Assembly: GCA_964412395.1 (NCBI GenBank)
Contig: CAYPOY010000029.1
Coordinates: forward strand, 1 to 26,084
Direction: 5' to 3'
DNA: 26,084 nucleotides
DNA from: CAYPOY01 sp964412395
Lineage (GTDB): Bacteria; Chloroflexota; Anaerolineae; B4-G1
In this document: one piece after another, positions 15,239 through 22,446 of the stretch
How positions within the stretch are numbered: the stretch's first letter is position 1
Layout: every line of letters begins with the position of its first letter
Program-made: the position numbers and the translations under genes
The notes under the pieces: model-generated
Seen by the model: the letters and a program-made list of their open reading frames with translations, nothing else
What the model was told of the DNA's origin: nothing
Database searches by the model: none

Positions 15239-15303
15239 ACGAAGGGTACAGGGCGCAAAGGGCGGGGGCGGTTCGTGGCGCGGGAGCCGCTCAGTGCGGT
15301 AGG
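15239..15303 (+). pseudogene. C-terminal remnant of a second hydantoinase gene
   Basis: The stretch reads TGRKGRGRFVAREPLSAVG in one frame and matches the tail of the upstream amidohydrolase (IGQKGRGRFVART). At the DNA level 15251-15281 and 15009-15039 agree at 26 of 31 bases. It has no start and is cut at the 5' side next to the PIN stub, so it marks a deleted paralogue. Confidence 0.65.
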
Positions 15304-15324
15304 GTTGCTTCAGAGGGAGACAGT

Positions 15325-16584
15325 ATGGCACAGGCAGATCTTTTCTACCGGTTCGGCGCTGCGCTGGCTATCGGTTTTCTGGTAGGGTTGCAACGAGAGT
15401 ATGCCCACGGCGGTCCTGGTAGAGAGATATTCGCCGGGGAGCGCACGCTTGCGCTGATGGGTCTGGTCGGCTGCGCGGCCGCGATGGCGGCTGATGTGCT
15501 GGCTTCGCCGTGGCCGTTCGTCGGCATCCTCATCCTGATGGGTGCGCTGATCACGGTTGCTTACTTCGTCAGCGCCTGGCGCGGTGGCGTGGGCCTGACG
15601 ACCGAGGTGGCAGCACTGGTGACTGTCATCGCCGGTGCACTATGTTACTGGGGCTACCTGGCACTGGCGGTGGCAATCGCAGTGGCGACGACAGTCCTGC
15701 TCTCCCTTAAAATGGAGATGGATACATTCGTCCGCCGCATCACGCGAGAGGACGTCTACGCCACGCTCAAGTTCGCCGTCATCACGGCCATCGTTCTGCC
15801 CGTGCTGCCCAACCAGACCTTCGGCCCGCCGCCACTGGACGTGCTGAACCCGTATAAAATCTGGCTGATGGTCGTGTTCATCTCCGGCATCAGCTTCCTG
15901 GGCTACGTGCTGGTCAAAGTAGTTGGCTCCAGGCAGGGCATCGGTCTGACCGGCCTGCTGGGTGGCCTGGTGTCCAGTACAGCAGTGACACTCAGCTTCG
16001 CGCAGCGCAGTCAGAGAGAGACGGGGTTAGCTAAACCCTTTGCGCTGGCGGTCACGGTGGCCTGGACGGTGATGTTCTCTCGGGTATTGGTGGAGGTCGC
16101 GGCACTGAACGCTGCCCTGCTGCGAGTATTGTGGTTGCCGATGGCCACCTCGGCTGCGGCGGGGCTGGCCTACTGTGTCTACCTCTATTTCTCCCAGCGC
16201 ACGGACAAGGAAGGAGAGGTCGCTTTCTCCAACCCGTTTGAGCTGGGGCCGGCGATCAAGTTTGGCCTGCTCTACGCGGTTATCTTGCTGGTCTCCAAGG
16301 CAGCGCAGACTTATCTGGGCAACGCCGGTGTCTACCTCTCCAGCATCATCGCCGGACTGGCGGACGTAGACGCTATCACGCTCTCCATGGCTGAATTGAG
16401 CAGCGTGGCGGGCGGTTTGGACCCGAGTACAGCCGCCCGGGCCATTGTGCTGGCTGCTATGTCGAACACCGTCGTCAAAGGGGGCATCGTGCTGACGGGC
16501 GGGTCGCCCTCCCTGCGCCGGGCGCTGCTGCCGGGCTTTGTGTCGATGCTAGTGACCGGCATCGGTGTCTCGTTTTTCGTTTAG
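15325..16584 (+). CDS. MgtC/SapB-DUF4010 family membrane protein
   Basis: A 419-aa integral membrane protein. The N-terminal domain is MgtC/SapB-like: FGAALAIGFLVGLQREY (residues about 10-26), then GERTLALMGLVGCA and LTTEVAALVTVIAGA. The C-terminal half fits DUF4010, with TGLLGGLVSSTAVTLSFAQR (about residues 212-231), ADVDAITLSMAEL and a final GGIVLTGG helix. About 11-12 membrane segments are likely. MgtC relatives are linked to magnesium limitation and acid or phosphate homeostasis; for the long DUF4010 fusions the role is not known. ATG with GAGGGAG upstream. It stands among PIN and hydantoinase debris and may have been inserted there. Confidence 0.88.
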   Translation: MAQADLFYRFGAALAIGFLVGLQREYAHGGPGREIFAGERTLALMGLVGCAAAMAADVLASPWPFVGILILMGALITVAYFVSAWRGGVGLTTEVAALVTVIAGALCYWGYLALAVAIAVATTVLLSLKMEMDTFVRRITREDVYATLKFAVITAIVLPVLPNQTFGPPPLDVLNPYKIWLMVVFISGISFLGYVLVKVVGSRQGIGLTGLLGGLVSSTAVTLSFAQRSQRETGLAKPFALAVTVAWTVMFSRVLVEVAALNAALLRVLWLPMATSAAAGLAYCVYLYFSQRTDKEGEVAFSNPFELGPAIKFGLLYAVILLVSKAAQTYLGNAGVYLSSIIAGLADVDAITLSMAELSSVAGGLDPSTAARAIVLAAMSNTVVKGGIVLTGGSPSLRRALLPGFVSMLVTGIGVSFFV

Positions 16585-16587
16585 ATC

Positions 16588-16779
16588 GTGGACTTGCCCG
16601 ACGAGGTACCCCGTATCTGTCGCGACCCGGTGGACGATTGGATCATCGCCTGCGCCGTCGCTGGAGGTGCCGATGTCATCGCGAGTGGCGACCGGGACTT
16701 GCTGGACCTGGGGCAGGTCGGTCGGATCTCTATCCTCTCCGCCCGCCGGTTTCTGGCGCGGTTGCAGAGGACCCGTTAG
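16588..16779 (+). pseudogene. C-terminal half of a PIN-family toxin
   Basis: A 63-codon open frame from a GTG three bases after the MgtC stop. The sequence RDPVDDWIIACAVAGGADVI then SGDRDLLDLG is the second half of the PIN fold (PIN_3/TIGR00305 type) and carries two of the acidic residues (DD and GDRD). The first half, with the first catalytic Asp, is missing, so it is not a working nuclease. The frame is otherwise clean. No antitoxin gene is next to it. It could be the other half of the stub at 15195, but the two ends look like different PIN subfamilies. Confidence 0.8.
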
Positions 16780-16808
16780 CCAGCAACGAGCAACCAGTAA
16801 CGAGGAGG
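16774..16808. repeat. Heptanucleotide tandem array, units of CAGYAAC type
   Basis: Units in register: CGTTAGC, CAGCAAC, GAGCAAC, CAGTAAC, GAGGAGG. The last unit is also the ribosome binding site of the adenine deaminase gene. Same 7-bp period as the arrays at 4654, 7147 and 9687 but a different unit sequence. Confidence 0.78.
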
Positions 16809-16815
16809 CATCTCT

Positions 16816-18537
16816 ATGGAACTTGCTCACTTTCTCCAGATTGCCCGCAGCGACGAGCCTGCCGACCTGGTGCTCCGCAACGGGCGCGTGATCAACGTCT
16901 TTACCGGCGAGATCATCAGCACCGACGTCGCCATCGCCGGTGATCGCATCGTCGGGGTGGGGCCCGATTACGAGGCCAGGGAGGAGATAGGCCTGGGCGG
17001 CCGTCACGTCTGCCCCGGCCTCATTGACGCTCACGTCCACGTCGAGTCCTCGATGGTCACCCCACCGCAGTTTGCCCGCGCCGTCGTGCCACGAGGCACC
17101 ACCACCGTCGTCACCGATCCCCACGAGATTGCCAACGTCGCCGGGGCCGATGGCATCCGCTACATGCTGGCAGTCTCCGCAGGGCTACCGCTGACCGTCT
17201 ACGTCAACCTGCCGTCCTGTGTCCCAGCCACCCACATGGGCACTGCCGGAGCGGAACTGACGGCCGACGACCTGGTCGGACTGGCCGACCTGCCCTGCGT
17301 AATCGGCCTGGCCGAGTTTATGAACGTACCAGGGGCGGTCCTGGGGTTGCCGGGGGTGCTGGAGAAACTCGTCGCTTTCCGGGGCCGCGTTATAGACGGC
17401 CACGCCCCTGCCGTCAGCGGCAAGTGGCTCCAGGCCTACGTCGGTGCTGGCCCCGGCTCCGACCACGAGTGCACGACCGTCGATGAGATGCTGGAGAAAC
17501 TCCGGTTGGGGATGGTCGTCTTCATCCGCGAGTCCACCGCCGCCAAGAACCTGCGCGCGCTGCTCCCGGCCGTCACCCCCAGCAACGCCCGCCGCTGCGC
17601 CTTCTGCACCGACGACCGCCACCCGGCGGACCTCCTCGACGAGGGCCACATTGACTACCTGATCCGCCTGGCCGTCGCAGAGGGACTCGATCCCATCACG
17701 GCCGTTCGGATGGCCACGCTCAACGCTGCCGAGTGGTTCCGCCTCCGCGACCGGGGGGCAATCGCCCCGGGCAAGCGGGCCGACCTGGTCGTCTTCTCCA
17801 ACCTGAAGAGTTTCCGCGCCGAGATGGTCTTCGCTGGCGGGGTGCTGGTCGCGCAGGACGGAACTCCCACCGGCGACTGGCCCATCCCCACTGTGGACGA
17901 TTCCCACGTGCGCGAGACCGTGCACGTGAAGTGGGAGCGGCTCAGCTTCGCCATCCCTGCCTGTAGAGATGGGGAGCGCGTGCGTGTCATCGGCGTCGTC
18001 CCCGACCAGGTCGTCACCGAGCACCTGGTCGAACCAGCGAAGGTGGTGGACGGCCTGGCAGTATCCGACCCGGAGCGAGACCTGCTCAAGATCGCGGTGA
18101 TCGAACGTCACCGGGGGACCGGGAACGTGGGGTTGGGGTTCGTCCACGGGCTGGGACTCAAGTGCGGCGCGCTGGCCGGGAGCGTGGGCCACGATGCCCA
18201 CAACCTCATTGTCGCCGGCTGCGATGACACCTCGATGCTGACCGCCGCCCGTGCTGTGGGGGATCTGGGTGGGGGGCTGGTGGCTGCCGCCGGGGAGGAC
18301 GTGCTGGGTTCTGTGCCGCTGCCTATCGCCGGCCTGATGTCCGACCAGCCGGTGGAGACCGTCCGCCGTCAGATGGACCGGCTGGTTGAGGTCGCCAAGA
18401 GCCTGGGTTCCTCCCTGCACGACCCTTTTATGGCCCTGGGCTTTCTGGCGCTGGAGGTCATCCCGGCGCTGAAACTGACCGACCAGGGGCTGGTGGACGT
18501 GGAAAAGTTCGACTTCGTGCCGCTGTGGGTGAAATAG
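16816..18537 (+). CDS. ade: Adenine deaminase
   Basis: Hydrolyses adenine to hypoxanthine and ammonia in purine salvage or catabolism; cytosolic, Mn/Fe-type amidohydrolase. The length (573 aa) is normal for the family. Motifs: metal ligands DAHVHVESSM (His73, His75), the diagnostic GTTTVVTDPHEIANV (about residues 94-108), DGHAPAVSG, and the catalytic region FCTDDRHPADLLDEGHID. The C-terminal adenine deaminase domain includes GLKCGALAGSVGHDAHNLIV and AGCDDTSM. The ATG has GAGGAGG 7 nt upstream, with a heptad array running into it. No promoter is obvious; it may be read from upstream or from within the PIN fragment. Identification is secure. Confidence 0.96.
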   Translation: MELAHFLQIARSDEPADLVLRNGRVINVFTGEIISTDVAIAGDRIVGVGPDYEAREEIGLGGRHVCPGLIDAHVHVESSMVTPPQFARAVVPRGTTTVVTDPHEIANVAGADGIRYMLAVSAGLPLTVYVNLPSCVPATHMGTAGAELTADDLVGLADLPCVIGLAEFMNVPGAVLGLPGVLEKLVAFRGRVIDGHAPAVSGKWLQAYVGAGPGSDHECTTVDEMLEKLRLGMVVFIRESTAAKNLRALLPAVTPSNARRCAFCTDDRHPADLLDEGHIDYLIRLAVAEGLDPITAVRMATLNAAEWFRLRDRGAIAPGKRADLVVFSNLKSFRAEMVFAGGVLVAQDGTPTGDWPIPTVDDSHVRETVHVKWERLSFAIPACRDGERVRVIGVVPDQVVTEHLVEPAKVVDGLAVSDPERDLLKIAVIERHRGTGNVGLGFVHGLGLKCGALAGSVGHDAHNLIVAGCDDTSMLTAARAVGDLGGGLVAAAGEDVLGSVPLPIAGLMSDQPVETVRRQMDRLVEVAKSLGSSLHDPFMALGFLALEVIPALKLTDQGLVDVEKFDFVPLWVK

Positions 18538-18624
18538 TATACTCTATCTCACTACCGGACACTTTAGAACCAGCGTTAATCTGCGTCCTGATTCCGAAAA
18601 CCGTAGTTTGCCAATGTCCGGTAG
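18538..18624. promoter_or_regulatory. Leader region of pepC: TATACT box and long inverted repeat
   Basis: A TATACT -10-like box at 18538-18543 overlaps the end of ade; no good -35 is seen. A perfect 10-bp inverted repeat, CTACCGGACA (18552-18561) and TGTCCGGTAG (18615-18624), encloses 53 bp that are AT-richer than the surroundings. It could form a leader stem, hold two operator half-sites, or be the ends of a small inserted element. Confidence 0.4.
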
Positions 18625-18665
18625 AGATGATGATCAGTCAATCTGAAAAACGCGGAGGAAAACTC

Positions 18666-20009
18666 ATGGAGAAACAGATCAGACACGAGGATGTGGGACG
18701 TTTTGCGGCGGCCTTTGACGCGAAGCCCAAAAACCTGCTTGCGTTGAACGCGGTCGCCAAGAACGGCATCAAGGCTGTGGCCTTGAGTAGGGAAGTGGTG
18801 AACCGAACCAATCACACGTATTCACACCTGATAGAGACCCCCGAGGCCACCAGCCAGGAGAAGAGCGGGCGGTGCTGGCTGTTTGCTGGGCTCAACACTC
18901 TTCGCCTGGCAGCCATGAAGAAAATGAACCTGGAGAGTTTTGAACTGTCGCAGGCCTACCCTATGTTTTGGGACAAACTGGAAAAGGCCAATTTCTTCCT
19001 GGAAAATATCATAGAGACTCGGAATGAGCCTCTGGGCGGCAGGCTCGTGATGTGGCTCCTGGCGGACCCTCTCCCCGACGGTGGGCAGTGGGACATGTTT
19101 GTGAATCTCATCAAGAAATACGGTGTCGTGCCCAAATCGGTGATGCCTGAAACGAACAGCAGCAGCGATTCGCGGCCAATGAATGTGCTGCTCATCGCCA
19201 AACTCAGGGAGTATGCACAGGTGCTCAGAGAAATGCACGAGCAGGGTGCCTCTGTCGAGGAAATGCGCCGGGCGAAGGGTGGAATGATGGAGGAATTCTA
19301 CAGAATGCTCAGCATCCACCTTGGAAAGCCATCCTCAGGCTTCTTATGGGAGTGGCGGGATAAGGATAAGAAATTCCACAGACACGGGGAGATAACCCCA
19401 ACAGAGTTTTTTGAGAAATATGTGGGCGTTGATTTGGATGATATGGTTTGCCTGATCAACGCCCCCACCCAGGACAAGCCCTATCGCAGGCTCTACACGG
19501 TGCAGTACCTGGGCAACGTCGTAGGTGGACAGATCGTCTGCTACCTGAACGTAGACATAGAGACATTGAAAAAGGCCACAGCCGACATGATTGTTGACAG
19601 CCAGGCAGTGTGGTTCGGCTGTGATGTGGGTAAAATGCTGGAACGGGAGACGGGTATTCTGGACCTCAAGGTGTACGACTACGAACTCGTTTATGGCACC
19701 CACTTCAAGTTGGACAAGGCCGGCCGCCTGGACTACGGTCACAGCCGGATGACCCACGCGATGGCGTTCACAGGCATGGATCTTGCCGACTCCGGGGTGC
19801 CTGTCAAGTGGCGCGTCGAGAACAGTTGGGGAACCAAACTCGGCGATAAGGGCTATATGGTGATGACCGATAGATGGTTCGATGAATTCCTTTACGAGGT
19901 AACGGTCAGCAAGAAAACCCTTTCTGCTGAACTTCTGCAGGTGCTGGATACCAAGCCTGTGGTGCTCCCGCCGTGGGACCCTATGGGAGCATTGGCTAAG
20001 TCGAACTAA
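18666..20009 (+). CDS. pepC: Aminopeptidase C / bleomycin hydrolase family cysteine peptidase (C1B)
   Basis: Cytosolic cysteine aminopeptidase of the papain-like C1B family, usually a hexamer trimming peptides. I start it at the ATG at 18666 (447 aa) because GGAGG stands 7 nt upstream and family members begin near this point; the frame is open from 18525, inside ade, but those 47 codons are not conserved-looking. The catalytic triad is visible: Cys70 in EKSGRCWLFAGLN, His364 in MTHAMAFTG and Asn386 in WRVENSWG. The length matches the family (about 440-455). Codon use is less GC-rich than the neighbours (more AAA, GAA and ATT codons), which suggests a separate origin or recent transfer, perhaps from Firmicutes-like donors where PepC is common. 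Confidence 0.93.
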   Translation: MEKQIRHEDVGRFAAAFDAKPKNLLALNAVAKNGIKAVALSREVVNRTNHTYSHLIETPEATSQEKSGRCWLFAGLNTLRLAAMKKMNLESFELSQAYPMFWDKLEKANFFLENIIETRNEPLGGRLVMWLLADPLPDGGQWDMFVNLIKKYGVVPKSVMPETNSSSDSRPMNVLLIAKLREYAQVLREMHEQGASVEEMRRAKGGMMEEFYRMLSIHLGKPSSGFLWEWRDKDKKFHRHGEITPTEFFEKYVGVDLDDMVCLINAPTQDKPYRRLYTVQYLGNVVGGQIVCYLNVDIETLKKATADMIVDSQAVWFGCDVGKMLERETGILDLKVYDYELVYGTHFKLDKAGRLDYGHSRMTHAMAFTGMDLADSGVPVKWRVENSWGTKLGDKGYMVMTDRWFDEFLYEVTVSKKTLSAELLQVLDTKPVVLPPWDPMGALAKSN

Positions 20010-20187
20010 GCCTTCTCGAAGCGTGAGGGCTGGTCCTGGCGTTAGGGGCGGTCAACCACCTGATCATCAGTTCGATAGGGGTGCAGAGGGACGCGGCCGA
20101 CGCAGGAGGGGCCGCTGCTCAGTCTCCCTCCTGCTCTGGTAGGCTGGGAATCTGCCTCCCTGTGACGTTTCGCACCGAGAATTAGGC
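20010..20187. other. Intergenic stretch without recognised content
   Basis: This convergent gap lies between pepC and the Qng1 gene. I see no promoter, clear terminator or recognisable coding remnant in it. Confidence 0.5.
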
Positions 20188-21186
20188 TCAGTAATAGATA
20201 GTGCGTGTGCGGTGGTAAGGCCGGACGGCCGGCCCCTGGTATCGCCCCTTGTGCCACAGCCAGTAGTCAACGTGCAAAGCGGTGACCTGTGGGAGGCGGG
20301 AGACCAGTGCCCGCCGCATCAACTCGCCGGCCCAGACGGTGGCAGCGCGGATTTCGACCTCTTCGCGGCTGCCGGCCTCCAATAGTTCGCACCGGTCAAC
20401 CCGGTCGGCCAGGTGCGGCGCGTAGTGCAGGATGGACAGGCGGCGCAATACCTGGGGCAGTTTGTAGTCCGCGAAGACGGTCAGTTGCTCTACACAGCGC
20501 AGGTCGCCTGGCCCCTCCCCGTCAAAGGCCTCGTACAGCATCGCCGTTGCCAGTTGAGCCCGCTTGTAGAAAGCCACGGTGACCTCCCCCGGCCCCCCCG
20601 AAGCGGAGGGGAGCTCCAGCGTGGCGACATCGTTGAACGAGGGGAAGCGGGTCACCAGCAGCCGCACCAGCGCGACGGCATCGTCACCGGCGGCGCGGAT
20701 CAGACCGCCGAAATTCCCACCAAACTGCGCGACGAGCACGTGGCCCACCTCGTGCAGGATAGCCAGCCGCTCCTGGAACATCGGAATCTCGACGTTGCCG
20801 CGCAGGATGTGGCGGGCGTCCGCTTCGGGGATATTCGCCAGGTAAGCGCCGTTGAAGAGCGGAAATCCCTCGCTAACAGCACGGGCCAGCGCGCCCAGCA
20901 TCCCCCACGAGCCGCCAAGTGATCGTCCGTGGAAGTCAATCGTCCACTTCGGATCCCCCCAGTAGGAGAAGTTGACGGTATTGAAGAGCAAGAGTTGGGC
21001 CACGCGGGCCTCCGGGGGGTGGGAGATAAATACGTCATCATCCCAGGTGGGCAGGCGCAAAGTGTCGGGGAGAGCATGGTCGGAGACCAGCCCCAGCAAG
21101 TGCGCGCATACATCACGGAGTTGCGCCTCGTCAATGGCGACGTGGCGCAGGCAGGGGATGACGGGAGCGATGGTATCCAGGATCAT
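20188..21186 (-). CDS. Queuosine 5'-phosphate N-glycosylase/hydrolase (DUF2419, Qng1-like)
   Basis: Predicted to release queuine base from queuosine-5'-monophosphate for tRNA modification salvage. The 332-aa protein shows the DUF2419 hallmarks in order: LFNTVNFSYWGDPKWTIDF (about residues 67-85), GSWGMLGALARAVSEGFPL, VGHVLVAQFGGNFGGLIRAA, LVTRFPSFNDVA, VAFYKRAQLATAMLYEAFDG, LTVFADYKLPQVLRRLSIL and EVEIRAATVWAGE. A bacterial homologue from Sphaerobacter thermophilus, also Chloroflexota, has been studied structurally, which fits the suggested host. The ATG at 21186 has no clear ribosome binding site. The gene follows the 212-aa unknown gene, separated by a stem-loop. No queuine tRNA-ribosyltransferase gene is in the window. 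Confidence 0.88.
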   Translation of the reverse strand: MILDTIAPVIPCLRHVAIDEAQLRDVCAHLLGLVSDHALPDTLRLPTWDDDVFISHPPEARVAQLLLFNTVNFSYWGDPKWTIDFHGRSLGGSWGMLGALARAVSEGFPLFNGAYLANIPEADARHILRGNVEIPMFQERLAILHEVGHVLVAQFGGNFGGLIRAAGDDAVALVRLLVTRFPSFNDVATLELPSASGGPGEVTVAFYKRAQLATAMLYEAFDGEGPGDLRCVEQLTVFADYKLPQVLRRLSILHYAPHLADRVDRCELLEAGSREEVEIRAATVWAGELMRRALVSRLPQVTALHVDYWLWHKGRYQGPAVRPYHRTRTIYY

Positions 21187-21205
21187 CGGGCTATGCCTTC
21201 AATAC

Positions 21206-21239
21206 AAACCCTTGAGGTTTCGGAAAACCCCAAGGGTTT
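21206..21239 (-). terminator. Strong stem-loop between the 212-aa gene and the Qng1 gene
   Basis: AAACCCTTG (21206-21214) pairs with CAAGGGTTT (21231-21239), then after one mismatch GGTTT pairs with AAACC around a CGGA loop: 14 pairs in a 34-nt element. It could terminate or attenuate between the two minus-strand genes. There is no clear U-run after it on the minus strand, so it may instead be a dispersed palindromic repeat. Confidence 0.5.
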
Positions 21240-21243
21240 CTAC

Positions 21244-21882
21244 CTACTCTTCCGCCAGCAGCCGCAGGGCGTAGGTCACGCGGCGTGGCCGTTTGGTCAG
21301 CAACTGGCCCTCCTCCCACGCCCGGGCCAGTGTGCTCAGGCGAGAGCGGGAGATTTCGCCGCCAAAGGCCTGGTGCAGGGCCTTGACGGTGAAGTGTCCC
21401 TCAAGTTCATCCATCGCGTATTGCACCAACCGGCGCTCGAGCGGGCTGAGGGCTGGGAAAGAGGCCGGTGGGCTGATCTGGGGGGAGATGGCGACGGCGT
21501 GCAGCATACCCAGCCAGTGCACCGCATCCTCGATCAGACGCCCCATCTGGAAGTAGAGCCGATTCGACCACTCCGCTATTCCCTGCATGTCGTGGATGAA
21601 GGGGGGCGAGGTGGCGGAGGTGGCGTAGGCGGCGAAGGGAAAATCGGCGCTGCTGAAGACTCCTGCCCGGGGGGTGGTCGCCTGGGCGCGGACCACGTCC
21701 CAGCGCTCCTCGGTCACCGTGTGATCCAGCCAGATGGTGACGAGGATGCCGCCTGGCAGCCGCCAGTACCAGGCCGTGCCCACCCGCCCCTCGTAGCCGG
21801 GAGTCTGCTTCCCGATTTCGTCAAGAAGCCTGTCGGCGAGGCGCAGCGCGTCGAAAGATGGGTAAAACAAAGGCACGGACAT
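21244..21882 (-). CDS. Unrecognised 212-aa protein with possible C-terminal winged helix
   Basis: I do not recognise the family. The N-terminal ~130 residues are aromatic-rich, mixed alpha/beta (GTAWYWRLPGGILVTIWLDH, then MQGIAEWSNRLYFQMGRLIE). The last ~65 residues (LSPLERRLVQYAMDELEGHF to YALRLLAEE) have the helix-turn-helix-wing spacing of a winged-helix domain, with SRSRLSTLARAWEEGQLL as the candidate recognition region. No membrane segments. The ATG at 21882 has AGGTGG touching it; a GTG two codons in (21876) has better spacing and may be used. It sits 4 bp after the truncated HepT frame and upstream of the Qng1 gene, so it may be a regulator or partner in queuosine salvage; that is only an inference from position. 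Confidence 0.65.
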   Translation of the reverse strand: MSVPLFYPSFDALRLADRLLDEIGKQTPGYEGRVGTAWYWRLPGGILVTIWLDHTVTEERWDVVRAQATTPRAGVFSSADFPFAAYATSATSPPFIHDMQGIAEWSNRLYFQMGRLIEDAVHWLGMLHAVAISPQISPPASFPALSPLERRLVQYAMDELEGHFTVKALHQAFGGEISRSRLSTLARAWEEGQLLTKRPRRVTYALRLLAEE

Positions 21883-21886
21883 CCAC

Positions 21887-22200
21887 CTAACGTCCGGCTT
21901 CCATCAAGATACGACGAATGACCGGTTCCAAATTCGGCACGTCCTCTGACGCTGTTTTCCACACCACCACTAAATTCACAAAGTATTCGTGAATCAACTT
22001 GTCACGCATACCTGCCATTGCCCGCCAGGGCACTTTGGTATAGTTTTCTCTCACAAATGGCGGAATTTTCTTCGTAGCTTCTCCAATGATTTCCAACGCA
22101 TGAATGACTGCAAACACCGTCTTGGCATCTTGAGCAAACCGCTCGTAGGTCATACCCTGGATAAACTGGATTGCTTTGATTTCAATTGTAGTACAAATCC
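21887..22200 (-). pseudogene. 5'-truncated HepT-like toxin (HEPN ribonuclease)
   Basis: The C-terminal three quarters of a HepT/DUF86 toxin: IQFIQGMTYERFAQDAKTVF, NLEIIGEA-type helix HALEIIGEATKKIPP, VPWRAMAGMRDKLIHEYF with the catalytic R-x4-H motif, and a normal C-terminus. The usual first ~20 residues and start codon are missing; upstream the frame enters unrelated sequence near 22200. The MntA nucleotidyltransferase antitoxin that normally partners HepT is absent. An internal ATG at 22154 could still give an 89-aa product with the R-x4-H motif, but the first helix would be lost. Confidence 0.8.
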
Positions 22201-22202
22201 TG

Positions 22203-22410
22203 TTTCTGTGCAATTCTAGCCTGGCCGACGTCCGCGCCGACCTGGAGGAGCGCGGCTTCGAGTTGCACGGTGCACACCCCACCAGGACCCACTGGGCCGG
22301 GCGCTACAATCCGACCTGGCGTGAGGTGTGGGTATCGAATGGAGGACGAGTCCGGCCTCCCTGTTGCCACCGCCCGCGAGATATGCAGACTGCTGAGGGA
22401 GATCAAGTAG
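22203..22410 (+). pseudogene. C-terminal fragment of an unidentified gene with one frameshift
   Basis: One frame gives LADVRADLEERGFELHGAHP then GRYNPTWREVWVS; a 1-nt shift near 22338 joins it to MEDESGLPVATAREICRLLR ending at the stop at 22408-22410. Together they read as a natural C-terminus. It abuts the broken 5' end of the HepT fragment on the opposite strand, so both were probably cut by the same rearrangement. Family not recognised. Confidence 0.45.
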
Positions 22411-22433
22411 CTATAGTGAGGGGGGGAAAGCAA

Positions 22434-22444
22434 GTGCCAGGCAC
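22434..22444. repeat. Palindrome GTGCCAGGCAC at a gene break
   Basis: A perfect 11-bp palindrome placed exactly where the FN3 coding similarity of the next entry stops. Similar GTGCCTGGCAC-type palindromes occur as dispersed repeats in several bacterial groups, from memory. A role in the break is inferred only from position. Confidence 0.4.
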
Positions 22445-22446
22445 CT

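Noticed and set aside
17185..18420. Long minus-strand open frame (411 codons) opposite adenine deaminase
   Set aside because: It is the antisense of a securely identified gene in GC-rich DNA; its translation is low-complexity and matches no family.
18525..18665. Upstream GTG start for PepC
   Set aside because: It lies inside ade, and the 47 extra codons include the inverted-repeat leader; the ATG at 18666 has a good ribosome binding site and family-typical length.
20929..21921. Plus-strand open frame of 330 codons
   Set aside because: It crosses the opposite strands of the Qng1 and 212-aa genes and has no protein-like pattern; it is a shadow.
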